64,000 nt of DNA from the NCBI RefSeq assembly GCF_003569045.1, contig NZ_BFCB01000001.1, positions 62,001-126,000 on the forward strand, written 5' to 3'. The stretch comes from Aggregatilinea lenta (lineage in GTDB: Bacteria > Chloroflexota > Anaerolineae > Aggregatilineales > Aggregatilineaceae). The notes beneath the pieces are model-generated. The model was given only the letters and a program-made list of their open reading frames with translations. It ran no database searches and was not told the origin of the DNA. The stretch's first letter is position 1, and each line of letters opens with the position of its first letter. Of this stretch, positions 17,626 through 25,804 are shown piece after piece. The position numbers and the translations under genes are program-made.

Positions 17626-18630
17626 GTGGAAGCCTTAATCAAGCGCCTCGCCGAAGCCTGGGGCCCCTCCGGCTACGAGCACCACGTCCGCGACCTGATC
17701 CGCGCCGAAGTCGAGCCGCTGGCCGACGAGCTGTGGGTCGATCCACTGGGCAACCTGATCTGCCGCATCGGGCAGGGCGACCTGCGCATCATGACCGCCG
17801 CGCACATGGACGAGATCGGCCTGATCGTCGGGCACCTGGATCGCCAGGGCTACGTGCGCTTCAGCGCCATCGGTGGGCTGTTCCCGGCGATGTTGTTCGG
17901 GGCGCGCGTGCGTTTCGAAAACGGCGTGACCGGCACGATCGGCGTGGAGAACCAGTTCAGCAAGCGGCACGCGGTCTATAACGTCAACGACTTTTTCGTA
18001 GACGTGAGCACCAGTACGGACGCCAACGCCGAGGTGCGCGTGGGCGACCCGGCGGGCTTCGTGGGCGAGGTCGTCACGCGCGGCGAGCGCATCATCGGCA
18101 AGAGCCTGGACGACCGCATCGGCTGCGCGATCCAGATCGAAGCCATGCGGCGCATCAAGGAAACGGGCACGCCGCACAGCGTCTACTTCGCGTTTACCGT
18201 GCAGGAAGAAGTCGGCTCGCGCGGGGCGCAAACCGCCGCCTACGCCATCGAGCCGCACCTGGGCATCGCGCTCGACGTGACCGGCGCGGGCGATCCACCC
18301 AACGGCGAGCGGATCGGGATTCACCTGGGCAAGGGCGTGGCGATCAAAACGCGCGACACGGGGCTGATCGTCCCGGCAGCCATCCGCGACCTGTTCGTGA
18401 CGCGCGCGGAAGAAGCGGGCATTCCCTACCAGTTGGAAGTGCTCGAAGGCGGCAGCACCGATGGCCGCGTGATCCAGCTCGCACGGGCGGGCGTGCCGAC
18501 CGGCGCGCTGTCGGTCCCGCTGCGCTACGTGCACACGCCGAGCGAGACGGCGGACCGGGGCGACGTGCAGGCGACGCTCGATCTGCTGGTAGCGATCCTC
18601 ACCGGCCCGGTGGAGCTGGGCGAGGAATAG
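17626..18630 (+). CDS. M42 family aminopeptidase 3
   Basis: The 334-residue product starts at GTG 17626 and carries the complete family set: AAHMDEIGLIV, SLDDRIGC, VQEEVGSRGAQ, ALDVTGAGD and YVHTPSET. It is closer to paralogue 1 at the metal site. It ends the three-gene cluster; a palindromic terminator-like repeat begins 39 bases downstream. Different specificities of the three enzymes could let them work together on mixed peptides, or they could form mixed assemblies; this is inference. Confidence 0.9.
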   Translation: MEALIKRLAEAWGPSGYEHHVRDLIRAEVEPLADELWVDPLGNLICRIGQGDLRIMTAAHMDEIGLIVGHLDRQGYVRFSAIGGLFPAMLFGARVRFENGVTGTIGVENQFSKRHAVYNVNDFFVDVSTSTDANAEVRVGDPAGFVGEVVTRGERIIGKSLDDRIGCAIQIEAMRRIKETGTPHSVYFAFTVQEEVGSRGAQTAAYAIEPHLGIALDVTGAGDPPNGERIGIHLGKGVAIKTRDTGLIVPAAIRDLFVTRAEEAGIPYQLEVLEGGSTDGRVIQLARAGVPTGALSVPLRYVHTPSETADRGDVQATLDLLVAILTGPVELGEE

Positions 18631-18669
18631 ACACAGATCCGATTTTCATCACCAAACAGAAACATTTGC

Positions 18670-18694
18670 GTAGGGGCGTATTGCGATACGCCCC
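18670..18694 (+). terminator. Family A palindrome acting as terminator of the M42 cluster
   Basis: GTAGGGGCGTATTGCGATACG plus CCCC forms a stem and is followed by GATTTTTTACC, giving a good intrinsic terminator shape. Confidence 0.6.
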
Positions 18695-18722
18695 GATTTT
18701 TTACCGTGCGATGGCCCCCATC

Positions 18723-18866
18723 CCCGGCCCTTCCCCCGCAAGGAGGGAAGGGATAAAAGGCAAAAGAGCCGGGCGGAGCAAGCCCCGCCCCTACGAAGCC
18801 GCGTGATCGTGCTTGTCTCCCCTCTCCAGCCCAGATTGGAGAGGGGCTGGGGGTGAGGTGCTCTGC
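18723..18866. repeat. Mosaic of dispersed repeats
   Basis: A CCGGCCCTTCCCCCGCAAGG/GAGGGAAGGG unit is at 18723-18752. A family A-like GGGCGGAGCAAGCCCCGCCC palindrome is at 18769-18795. A reversed family B unit is at 18811-18866 and runs up to the stop codon of the methyltransferase. Confidence 0.6.
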
Positions 18867-19667
18867 CTACCCCGCCTCGACCGTGATGATGTGCGCCGGA
18901 GCCGCAAACGCGACGCTGCCGCCGTCGGTGACGAAGGGCGCGAGCGCTCCCTGCGCCTCAGCCAGCAGCCGCGTGATGTCCGCATCGGTCAGTGCGTCGG
19001 ACAGCACCCAGCCCTTGATGTCGGTGTAGACCCACGACGCAATCGAGGGAAAGCGCGCGGTGCCCATCTGCGTGTCGATCGCTGCATGCGGGACGCCCGC
19101 CTCGGCCAGCAGCGATCGCAGCGCCGCCAGGTCACCCAGTATGTACGGCGACCGCAGGCCATCCGCGATCCTATCCCCGAACAACTGCGCCAACAGGTTG
19201 ACCATCGTGGCGTAGCCAGGCGTATTGTCGAGCGTGTCCCATACCGCGATCGCCAGCGTGCCACCCGGCTTCAGCACGCGCAGCATCTCGCGAATCGCCT
19301 GGACGCGGTCCTCGAAAAACATCAAACCAAACTGGCTCACCACTGCGTCGAAACTCGCGTCGTCGAAAGGCAGCGCTTCCGCCTGCCCGTGCCACCACTC
19401 GATCTGCGGCGCTTTCGCTTCGGCCACGGCCAGCATGCCCTCGTTCACGTCCAGCCCGACCACCGACCCGCCCGGCCCAACACGATCCGCCGCCTCGCGG
19501 GCCAGAACGCCGGTTCCGCAGGCCACGTCCAACACGCGCTGGCCGGGCTGGAGGTGCGCCGCTTCCGCCACACGCGCGGCCCATGCCTGGAACAGGGCGG
19601 GAATGAAAAACTCCTCGTAGATATCCGCCGCGCTGCGGGTGATCTGTCCGCGATTGTTGGGGGTCAT
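18867..19667 (-). CDS. Class I SAM-dependent methyltransferase
   Basis: The 266-residue product starts at ATG 19667 (MTPNNRGQIT), chosen because a strong AGGAGG sits 6 bases upstream; the longer frame from 19685 would put that site inside the gene. The SAM-binding motif I is VLDVACGTGVLAREAA near residue 50, followed by VVGLDVNEGML and a motif like FDAVVSQFGLMFF. It most resembles UbiE/Methyltransf_11 proteins. The substrate is unknown. It is divergent from an HxlR regulator that probably controls both. Confidence 0.88.
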   Translation of the reverse strand: MTPNNRGQITRSAADIYEEFFIPALFQAWAARVAEAAHLQPGQRVLDVACGTGVLAREAADRVGPGGSVVGLDVNEGMLAVAEAKAPQIEWWHGQAEALPFDDASFDAVVSQFGLMFFEDRVQAIREMLRVLKPGGTLAIAVWDTLDNTPGYATMVNLLAQLFGDRIADGLRSPYILGDLAALRSLLAEAGVPHAAIDTQMGTARFPSIASWVYTDIKGWVLSDALTDADITRLLAEAQGALAPFVTDGGSVAFAAPAHIITVEAG

Positions 19668-19685
19668 TGGAGCCTCCTGCATCAC

Positions 19686-19746
19686 TTGACTTTCTTTTTT
19701 GTACGGTATGCTATTCTTAGCATGCAGGCTAGTTCAACAACCGTAC
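19686..19746. promoter_or_regulatory. Shared divergent promoter with nested inverted repeats
   Basis: The inner repeat ATGCTA (19708-19713), spacer TTCT, TAGCAT (19718-19723) lies within the outer repeat GTACGGT (19701-19707) and ACCGTAC (19740-19746). Leftward, TTGAAC (19732-19737) and TAGCAT (19708-19713) are separated by 18 bases. Rightward, TTGACT is at 19686-19691. The repeats overlap these elements and are good operator candidates for the HxlR protein. Confidence 0.6.
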
Positions 19747-19774
19747 CGGCACGGCGCACAGGGGAGGTCAATCC

Positions 19775-20491
19775 ATGTCAACTTACGGCCAGTACTGCCC
19801 GATCGCACAGGCGTTGGACGTTGTGGGAGATCGCTGGACGCTGCTGATCATCCGCGACATGCTTACCGGCACGCAGCACTTCAACCACCTGGAACGCGGG
19901 CTGCCGGGCATCTCGCGGGGGCTGCTGTCACAGCGGCTGCGGCAGCTTCAGCAGAGCGGGATCGTGGAAAAAGAGGAACACTGGGAAGGCCGCCAGCGCT
20001 TCACGTCCTATCACCTGACCGACGCAGGGCTGGCGCTGAACAACGTCATTCGCTCGCTGATGTATTGGGGCGTGGCGTGGTCATTCGGCGATCCGTCGCC
20101 GGAGGTGCTCGATCCGCTGCTGCTGCTGTGGTGGATGCACGACCGCACCAACCGCACGCTACTGCCTGAGCAGTGGATCGTCGTGCAGTTCGATTTTTAT
20201 GGGGCGCAAACGGCGACGTACTGGCTGCTGCTTTCAAGCGAGGATGTGACGCTGTGCCAGACGCATCCCGGCTTCGACGCCGATTTGCTGGTCACGGCGG
20301 ATCTGGCGACGCTGTACCAGGTGTGGTTGGGGCGCATGGAGTATGGCGAGGCGCTGGACGCGGGTACGCTGCGGCTGGAGGGGATTCCGCGCTACGCGCG
20401 CGCCTTCCCGACGTGGTTCAAGTGGAGTCCGGCGGCGCCTGCGGTCCGCGCGACACGGCTGGAAGCCGCCGGGGGCGACTTTGGCACCTAG
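19775..20491 (+). CDS. HxlR-family transcriptional regulator with C-terminal ligand-like domain
   Basis: The 238-residue product has an N-terminal HxlR winged helix at residues 1-105: YCPIAQALDVVGDRWTLLII, then ISRGLLSQRLRQLQQSGIVE and the wing GRQRFTSYHLT. HxlR proteins usually have 100-130 residues; here an extra 120 residues (LLTADLATLYQVWLGRMEYG, read as an SCP2-like fold) may bind a lipophilic ligand. The start ATG 19775 has GGGAGG upstream. It is divergent from the methyltransferase across 107 bases holding nested inverted repeats, so it probably regulates itself and that gene. Confidence 0.88.
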   Translation: MSTYGQYCPIAQALDVVGDRWTLLIIRDMLTGTQHFNHLERGLPGISRGLLSQRLRQLQQSGIVEKEEHWEGRQRFTSYHLTDAGLALNNVIRSLMYWGVAWSFGDPSPEVLDPLLLLWWMHDRTNRTLLPEQWIVVQFDFYGAQTATYWLLLSSEDVTLCQTHPGFDADLLVTADLATLYQVWLGRMEYGEALDAGTLRLEGIPRYARAFPTWFKWSPAAPAVRATRLEAAGGDFGT

Positions 20492-20511
20492 AGACGGATC
20501 CGAGCGGCGGG

Positions 20512-20880
20512 CTACTCGACCCACACCTCGACGTGCTCGCCGCTTTCGACGTCTTCCACGTCCACGATCTTGCCGCTCGCGCCGCTCTTGATCGCGTCCA
20601 TGATCTCGTCGTAGTTCACGTCAGCGTTAGACGGGGTGAAGCGCGCGCCGAGCTTGACGCCGACGTTCACCAGCCCCATCGGAATGTTGACGTTCACCTT
20701 CGTTTTGCCGCTGGACAGATCGGTGATGCGCACGCGCAGCAGGCGCGGATCGCGCGCGGGAGGCGCGGGCGTCTTGGGCGTGGTGCCGAGCGCCTGAAGC
20801 AGATTCGCGCCTTCCTCGGCGGTGATCTTGCCTTCCTGGATCATTTGCAGAATACGCATGCGTTCTTCGGCGGTGGTCAT
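20512..20880 (-). CDS. SHOCT-like domain protein
   Basis: The 122-residue product begins with the helical SHOCT-like/YvlB N-terminal motif (EERMRILQMIQEGKITAEEG, then NLLQALG at about residues 5-32). A Pro-rich linker and a conserved domain follow (LRVRITDLSSGKTKVNVNIP, then GLVNVGVKLGARF), ending with acidic VDVEDVESGEHVEVWVE. The same two-part design occurs in the gene at 23285-23704. In Firmicutes, related proteins (YvlB, LiaX) act in envelope stress. Here it closes the leftward SHOCT cluster, 73 bases after the GNAT gene. Confidence 0.82.
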   Translation of the reverse strand: MTTAEERMRILQMIQEGKITAEEGANLLQALGTTPKTPAPPARDPRLLRVRITDLSSGKTKVNVNIPMGLVNVGVKLGARFTPSNADVNYDEIMDAIKSGASGKIVDVEDVESGEHVEVWVE

Positions 20881-20953
20881 AACGGGTCGATGGTCCTCTC
20901 AGCGTGAAACGGCTGCCCCTGTGAGTGGCAAACATGTGACTGGAAACAGGTCC

Positions 20954-21946
20954 TTACGGTTTGGGCGGCACACGCCAGATCATGTGAACCAGCGTGCGCT
21001 CTGGCATAAAGTGGTTGTAGCGAAAGGCGGCGTTGGCGACCTCGTCGTCGGACGGGTGCTCGGCCACGACAGGCCGGTGCCGCGCGCCCAGGCGTCGCAG
21101 CGCGCCGTTGAGCAGGCCGCTTTCCAGGCCCTGGCGTTCGGGCCGCACGTACAGATCGATCAACGCCGTGCGCAGCCCCAGCCGCACCTCGGCAGTCAGC
21201 GCCGCGTCGATTGCGTTCCCTGCGCCCGGCAGCACCCAGTGCTGCACGTTGCGCCCGGTCGCCAGCGGCTTGAGGCCCATCCATTGCGACGCGTTGAACT
21301 CGCGTTTTTCCGTCTGGCGCAGCCAGCCCAGCCCACCCCGCTCGTTGGGGCGGATCTGCGCCGCCAGTGCATAGAGCGCGGCAGCGTGAACCGCTGTCAG
21401 CGATTGCAGCTCTGGCGATTCCGGGGGCGCGGCGGGCACAAAGTGATGTGTCGCATGCCGCCAGCGCGTGAACGTGCGCAGCTCGGTGAAGCCAAGCTCC
21501 TCGTACAGCTCGCGCGCGTGCATATTGTCCGCCTCGACTTGCAGCACGGCGAACCGGCCCCGCGTCGCAACCTCGTCCATCGTCGCCCGCATCAACTGGC
21601 GGGCGATGCCATGTCGCCGGTGGTCGGGCGAGACGGCGACGTTGGCGATCACCCAGCCCTGGCCGTAACCCGCTGGCGTCAGCGACACGTTGCCGATCAC
21701 ATGGTCGCGCTCCACCCACACGTAGCCGCGCATCGCGGCGGGGATGGCGCTGCCCACCCGGCCTAACGCCCACAGCAGCGGCCCGGCCCGGCCCATCGAG
21801 CGCATCTCCTGAATGGCGGAGCGCCCTGCCGTGTCGAGCGTGGACGCGAAACACGTTTCGATCAGGTCGGCGATCTCCAACAGGTCGTGCCGCAGGTGTA
21901 CCGGACGCAACCCGTCGGTCCGCAACTTTTGTGATAGAACGGCCAT
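20954..21946 (-). CDS. GNAT-family N-acetyltransferase
   Basis: The 330-residue product has an acetyl-CoA-binding GNAT core at about residues 60-165, with VIANVAVSPDHRRHGIARQL (motif A) and ADNMHARELYEELGFTELRT (motif B). The remaining 165 residues (LHAAALYALAAQIRPNERG onwards) may be a second, degenerate GNAT domain. The substrate is unknown. It sits within the SHOCT-like cluster, 115 bases downstream of the DUF4097-like gene. Confidence 0.85.
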   Translation of the reverse strand: MAVLSQKLRTDGLRPVHLRHDLLEIADLIETCFASTLDTAGRSAIQEMRSMGRAGPLLWALGRVGSAIPAAMRGYVWVERDHVIGNVSLTPAGYGQGWVIANVAVSPDHRRHGIARQLMRATMDEVATRGRFAVLQVEADNMHARELYEELGFTELRTFTRWRHATHHFVPAAPPESPELQSLTAVHAAALYALAAQIRPNERGGLGWLRQTEKREFNASQWMGLKPLATGRNVQHWVLPGAGNAIDAALTAEVRLGLRTALIDLYVRPERQGLESGLLNGALRRLGARHRPVVAEHPSDDEVANAAFRYNHFMPERTLVHMIWRVPPKP

Positions 21947-22061
21947 GGCTCCCTCACGCGCATCTGCTGTGGTTTCTGCCCCGGTAAGGGCACACAGAGG
22001 CGACGAGATCGTTAGCCCTATTGTAACGTAGCCATGCCAGGTTAGGCGACGAGGAGTTGGG

Positions 22062-23228
22062 TCAGTCCTGAGCGTCCAGCGCCGCCAGCAGCCGCTCGGC
22101 CTCGTCGAGCGAAATTTTGCCCTCTTGCAGCATGCGCAGGATCATCAGCCGCTCTTCTTCGGTGATCGGCTCGGCGTTGGGACGCGCTGCCGCCGCTGGC
22201 CCGGACGACGATCCCCACGAGAACTCAAAGCTGCGCGTGCCCGAGGCGCGCTTGCGCTTGCCCTTCTGGCGCTCCATGTTGCGGCGGAAGCGATCCAGCG
22301 CGCGCTCAGCCTGACGCTGCGCCCGGTCGGCATAGTGCTCGGCCTGCGGCGCGAACTGCCCGGCCCACGCCTGAATGCGCTCGTCCAGCCCGCTGAGCTG
22401 GCGGTTGAGCTGCTCTTCCAGCGTAGACATGCGCGCTTCGATTTCCTCCTCGATTTGAATGCCCAGGTTGATCACGTAGTCTTCGGTTTCGCCAACCAGT
22501 CGCATCTCGTTTGCCTCCTCGACGACGATCACCGCGCGGCCCTCGCGAATCTGCACGATCTGGTGCTCGCCATCCTCACTGTCGAATACGTTCGCTTCGA
22601 CGTCCAGCTCGACGGGCATCTCCAGCGGTACGATGAAGCGCGCGTTGGCTTCGGCCCGTACGCGGCACAGAATGTCGCCCTCGACGTTGAAGTGGTACTC
22701 GTTCTCAGGCGAAAAATCCATGTTCAGCACGAGGTCTGCGCCGACGCGATCGACGTCGCAACTGCCCTCGACGTTGTGCAGGTACAGGTCCGCGCCAACC
22801 GCCGCGATCTGCACGCTGCCGCTGATCTCGCGGATCGCGGCATCCGCGCCGATGGCTTTGATCGTCACGTCGCCTTCGACCCACTTCAGGCGCAGATCGC
22901 CGCCGACGGCCCCAAGCTGCACGGTCTGCACGCTGCGGAGCACCAGATCGCCGCCTACCGCGCCCAGGTCGAGCGCGTCGCCCAGCTCGCTGATCTTGGC
23001 GTCGCCGCCCACCTGCTGCACGACCAGCGGCACATCCTGCGGCACGGACATCCGGCAGTCACCGCTGCAGCGGATGAGATAGGGCTGTTCCGCGCCCATC
23101 TGCTCGACCTTCACGCCGTCGCCATCGATGGTCAGGTCACTCCCCACGCGACCGCGCACGGTCAGGTCGCCGCCGACCTGCTGCACGATGATCGTAGCGG
23201 TCACATTTCGCCGTTCAATCCGAGGCAT
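22062..23228 (-). CDS. DUF4097-like beta-repeat protein with C-terminal SHOCT-like motif
   Basis: The 388-residue product has no signal peptide. Residues 10-230 contain repeated VGGDL/VGADL units (VQQVGGDLTVRGRVGSDL, LGAVGGDLVLRSV, IAAVGADLYLHNV) that predict a stacked beta structure like DUF4097 or bactofilin. Residues about 245-330 form a charged coiled-coil region rich in Glu, Arg and Gln. The last 35 residues are a SHOCT-like motif (EERLMILRMLQEGKISLDEA, then ERLLAAL). AGGAGG lies just before the ATG. The layout suggests a cytoplasmic scaffold or sensor of envelope stress (inference). Confidence 0.82.
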   Translation of the reverse strand: MPRIERRNVTATIIVQQVGGDLTVRGRVGSDLTIDGDGVKVEQMGAEQPYLIRCSGDCRMSVPQDVPLVVQQVGGDAKISELGDALDLGAVGGDLVLRSVQTVQLGAVGGDLRLKWVEGDVTIKAIGADAAIREISGSVQIAAVGADLYLHNVEGSCDVDRVGADLVLNMDFSPENEYHFNVEGDILCRVRAEANARFIVPLEMPVELDVEANVFDSEDGEHQIVQIREGRAVIVVEEANEMRLVGETEDYVINLGIQIEEEIEARMSTLEEQLNRQLSGLDERIQAWAGQFAPQAEHYADRAQRQAERALDRFRRNMERQKGKRKRASGTRSFEFSWGSSSGPAAAARPNAEPITEEERLMILRMLQEGKISLDEAERLLAALDAQD

Positions 23229-23284
23229 AGCTGCCTCCTCTCCCTTGCATCACTCTCCGGCCCAAATTCCAATACACCGCGCGC

Positions 23285-23704
23285 TCAATCCACAAAGATG
23301 TGCACGCGCTCGTTGTCGTCCGCATCCTCGACCTCGACCAGCGTGCCGCTCAGCGACTGCTCGTGCAGCGCCTGGACGAGATTGTCGATCATCTCCTGGT
23401 TCACCTCGTCGGTGAAGCGCGCGCCGACCTTCATGCCAAACTGGAGCAGGCCCAACGGCACGTTGACCTTCACCCGGCTGCGGCCCGTTTCCATGTCGCT
23501 GACGTGGATGTGCAGCCAGCGCCGCCCGCCGTTCCTGGCTTTGGGCGCGTCGTGCGTCTCCACCGGCGCTTCCGCGCGCACGGGTTCCGGCTGCGGTTCA
23601 GGTTCCGGTTCGGGATCGTGCGCCTGGGCCAGCATCTCTGCGGCGCGGTCCACATCGATCTCGCCTGCCGACAGCATCTCAAGCACTTCTTTTCGCGTGG
23701 TCAT
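23285..23704 (-). CDS. SHOCT-like domain protein, paralogue
   Basis: The 139-residue product starts TTRKEVLEMLSAGEIDVDRA (SHOCT-like), continues with a Pro/Glu linker (EPEPEPQPEPV) and ends with the same domain as the 20512-20880 protein: VNVPLGLLQFGMKVGARFTD and VEVEDADDNERVHIFVD. A good AGGAGC site precedes the ATG. It is 32 bases after the DUF2089 gene and 56 bases before the DUF4097-like gene, so it is in the same operon. Confidence 0.82.
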   Translation of the reverse strand: MTTRKEVLEMLSAGEIDVDRAAEMLAQAHDPEPEPEPQPEPVRAEAPVETHDAPKARNGGRRWLHIHVSDMETGRSRVKVNVPLGLLQFGMKVGARFTDEVNQEMIDNLVQALHEQSLSGTLVEVEDADDNERVHIFVD

Positions 23705-23736
23705 TATGCTGCTCCTGTCTTCACCTTGCCGCGCCG

Positions 23737-24135
23737 TTAGCCGCGCAGCAGCTCAATCGCTTCTTCGGATGTAATCGTGCCGGATGCCAGGTCGTCCAGC
23801 ACCTGGCGGCGTGACTCGGGGGACGGCCCATCAGGCGCGCCGTCCGCGGCGTGCGGTACTTCATACCCCATTGTTTCGATGATCTCATTCAGGCGGCTGC
23901 GCACGGTGGGGTAGGAGATGCTGAGTTCCTTCTCCACGCGCGTAATTTTGCCTTCGCAGCGCAGGAAGACCTCCACAAACTCCAGTTGTTCCGGCGACAG
24001 CAGCGCCAGCCGCCCCAACGAGAAGCGCCCCTCGACCGTCACGTCGCATTCGGGGCAATGCAGCCGCGTGATATTCATCGCCTCGCCGCAAACCGGGCAG
24101 TGACCAGGAACCGGAAAGACCGCAAACATAGGCAT
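23737..24135 (-). CDS. DUF2089-type zinc-ribbon/HTH regulator with SHOCT-like tail
   Basis: The 132-residue product starts with a zinc ribbon (CPVCGE, then CPECDV), followed by a helix-turn-helix-like region (SPEQLEFVEVFLRCEGKI, then EKELSISYPTVRSRLNEII) typical of DUF2089. It ends with the same SHOCT-like motif as its neighbours (RRQVLDDLASGTITSEEAIE). As first gene of the cluster and the only DNA-binding candidate, it is probably the regulator. A good promoter lies upstream. Confidence 0.88.
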   Translation of the reverse strand: MPMFAVFPVPGHCPVCGEAMNITRLHCPECDVTVEGRFSLGRLALLSPEQLEFVEVFLRCEGKITRVEKELSISYPTVRSRLNEIIETMGYEVPHAADGAPDGPSPESRRQVLDDLASGTITSEEAIELLRG

Positions 24136-24171
24136 CCGTCCTCATGACATTCAGCCGACTCAACTACGCAA

Positions 24172-24200
24172 ATCGTAGCAGAGACTCCTTCAATAGTCAA
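24172..24200 (-). promoter_or_regulatory. Promoter of the DUF2089/SHOCT operon
   Basis: Read leftward, TTGACT (24195-24200) and TACGAT (24172-24177) are 17 bases apart, about 40 bases before the DUF2089 start. The region 24200-24400 is AT-rich and holds no gene. Confidence 0.7.
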
Positions 24201-24355
24201 TCGATTTGTTCAGTTTTTTTATGGATCACCTTGAGATTATTGATATTCAGGTTAGGAGAGTGTCCCAGACACGGGGCAACGCTGCATCAGACAAGACCGA
24301 ACAAAAACCAAACAAAATTACAGCCTGCCGAATAGGGCACGAGAGAAAAGTCATG

Positions 24356-24361
24356 TATAAT
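24356..24361 (+). promoter_or_regulatory. -10 box of the Flp pilin gene
   Basis: A perfect TATAAT lies 51 bases before the pilin ATG in an AT-rich region. No clear -35 is seen. Confidence 0.5.
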
Positions 24362-24412
24362 GAAAACTAGGACTATCGTCCTATGCCAGAGAAAAATGAG
24401 AGGAGGGGTGCT

Positions 24413-24604
24413 ATGAAGTACTATTGGTGGCTGCGTGCATCACCCGCAGTGCGCCGCTGGGACGAGGGCCAGGGACTGGTGGAGTATGCTCTGATTCTGA
24501 TCTTGGTCGCCGCGGTTGTGATCATCGGCGTGCTGGCCTTCGGCTCGGAGCTGAAGGACTACTACGACTATGCAATCGATGAACTAAAAGCGGTCATGTC
24601 ATAG
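24413..24604 (+). CDS. Flp/Fap-type IVb pilin
   Basis: The 63-residue product starts at ATG 24413 (MKYYWWLRASPAVRRW); GGAGGGG precedes it by 5 bases, which rules out the longer frame from 24383. The processing motif is GQG-LVEYALILILVAAVVII, the classic Flp pilin G/XXXXEY site with Glu at +4 or +5 followed by a hydrophobic helix. The mature pilin would be about 45 residues. No tad assembly genes (prepilin peptidase, TadA, secretin) are within the window, so it is an orphan here. Confidence 0.92.
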   Translation: MKYYWWLRASPAVRRWDEGQGLVEYALILILVAAVVIIGVLAFGSELKDYYDYAIDELKAVMS

Positions 24605-24654
24605 CCCGCACTTATCGTAGTTCCCGCGCTTATCTCGCGGTGGTATCATCCGTG

Positions 24655-24676
24655 AGGCCCCAAATCTGGGGCCTTT
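24655..24676 (+). terminator. Terminator of the pilin gene
   Basis: AGGCCCC (24655-24661) pairs with GGGGCCT (24668-24674) with a six-base loop, followed by TTTCC. Confidence 0.65.
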
Positions 24677-24685
24677 CCGGTTTTA

Positions 24686-24723
24686 AATAGCGGCAGCCCG
24701 GCCTTGCGGGAGCTGCCGCTATT
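24686..24723 (-). terminator. Hairpin terminator of the SPFH gene
   Basis: AATAGCGGCAGC (24686-24697) pairs perfectly with GCTGCCGCTATT (24712-24723). Leftward it continues into TTTAAAACC. It is just downstream of the SPFH stop codon. Confidence 0.6.
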
Positions 24724-24742
24724 GCGTGTCTGGTCTGCCGGG

Positions 24743-25804
24743 TTAGTTGGCGTTCGAGCCGGTTTCCTCGGCTTCGGGCGTGGGCGACGGCGTCGGCGTG
24801 ACGTCGGTCGAGGGCATCTGGATGCCCGCCTGATCGGTCAGGCTTTGGATATCGAACAGGAACGGGCTGTTCGACGGCAGCAGGATCAGCTGCACGTTGT
24901 CGCTCAGCGTCTCAACGTAACGCCACTGGATCAGCAGCGGGTTCTGCGACAACTGCTGGTTGATCAGCTCCAGCGCGGCGGTTTCGCCTTCGGCGCGGAT
25001 GCGGGCGGCGTCGGCGTCACCACGCGCCAGGGCGCGCTCCTGCTCGGCTTCCTGCTCACGCTCCTGGACGCGGAATTCGGCTTCCTGCGCCTCCTGCTGA
25101 GCGACCTGCTTCTGCTCGATGGCCGCGACGTATTCCGCCGAGAACGTGATGTTGCGGATCAGCACGTCGATCACGTCCAGGCCGTCGTCTTCGACCAACC
25201 GGCGCACGCCATCTTCGATCTGGGTTTCCAGGCGGTCATGTTCCGCGCCGTAGATTTCTTCCACGCGGAACTGTGTCAGCGCGCCGCGCACCTGATTGCG
25301 CACGGTCGCGCGCACCAGTCCATCCTGGTAGCGATTCTGCCAGCTCAGGTGCAGTTCGTTCACACTCGTCGGATCGATGCGGTACAGGACCGTGACATCG
25401 ATTCGCACCTGCTGGCCGTCCTGGGTCAGCGCGGTAACCGCGTCATCTCCCTGGAGTGCGCCTTCATTCGTTTCCCCGGACATGGTGTATTCCTGTTGGG
25501 CGGTGGAGTAGACCGTCACCTCCTGCAAGCCCGGAATGACCACGTGCAGGCCGGGGCCGATCGGCGTTTCGGCCAGATCACCACTGAGCACGTTGAACAC
25601 GACGCCGACCTCGTTGGCTTTCACTTCGACCAGACCGGCGTTGAGCATGAAGAACACAATGGCGACCAGCAACCCGACCACGGTCAGGAACACGCCCGAC
25701 CGCGCCGCCTGGTTGTGCTGAATCGCCTGCACGATCATGAAGACGCCGAACCCGGCCAGCGCCAGGCCAGCAATTGCAACCACACTTAAAATGGGACCAA
25801 TCAT
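24743..25804 (-). CDS. SPFH/prohibitin (band 7) family membrane protein
   Basis: The 353-residue product starts at ATG 25804 (MIGPILSVVAIAGLA) with AGAGGAG upstream. It has two N-terminal membrane helices (residues 1-25 and 40-60), an SPFH domain at about 65-240 (VKANEVGVVFNVLSGDLAET, then IDVTVLYRIDP), a Glu/Gln/Arg-rich coiled coil (EAQEAEFRVQEREQEAEQE) and a Pro/Thr tail (TDVTPTPSPTPEAEETG). Such proteins form large rings in membrane microdomains and modulate proteases such as FtsH. No partner NfeD gene is adjacent. Confidence 0.92.
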   Translation of the reverse strand: MIGPILSVVAIAGLALAGFGVFMIVQAIQHNQAARSGVFLTVVGLLVAIVFFMLNAGLVEVKANEVGVVFNVLSGDLAETPIGPGLHVVIPGLQEVTVYSTAQQEYTMSGETNEGALQGDDAVTALTQDGQQVRIDVTVLYRIDPTSVNELHLSWQNRYQDGLVRATVRNQVRGALTQFRVEEIYGAEHDRLETQIEDGVRRLVEDDGLDVIDVLIRNITFSAEYVAAIEQKQVAQQEAQEAEFRVQEREQEAEQERALARGDADAARIRAEGETAALELINQQLSQNPLLIQWRYVETLSDNVQLILLPSNSPFLFDIQSLTDQAGIQMPSTDVTPTPSPTPEAEETGSNAN

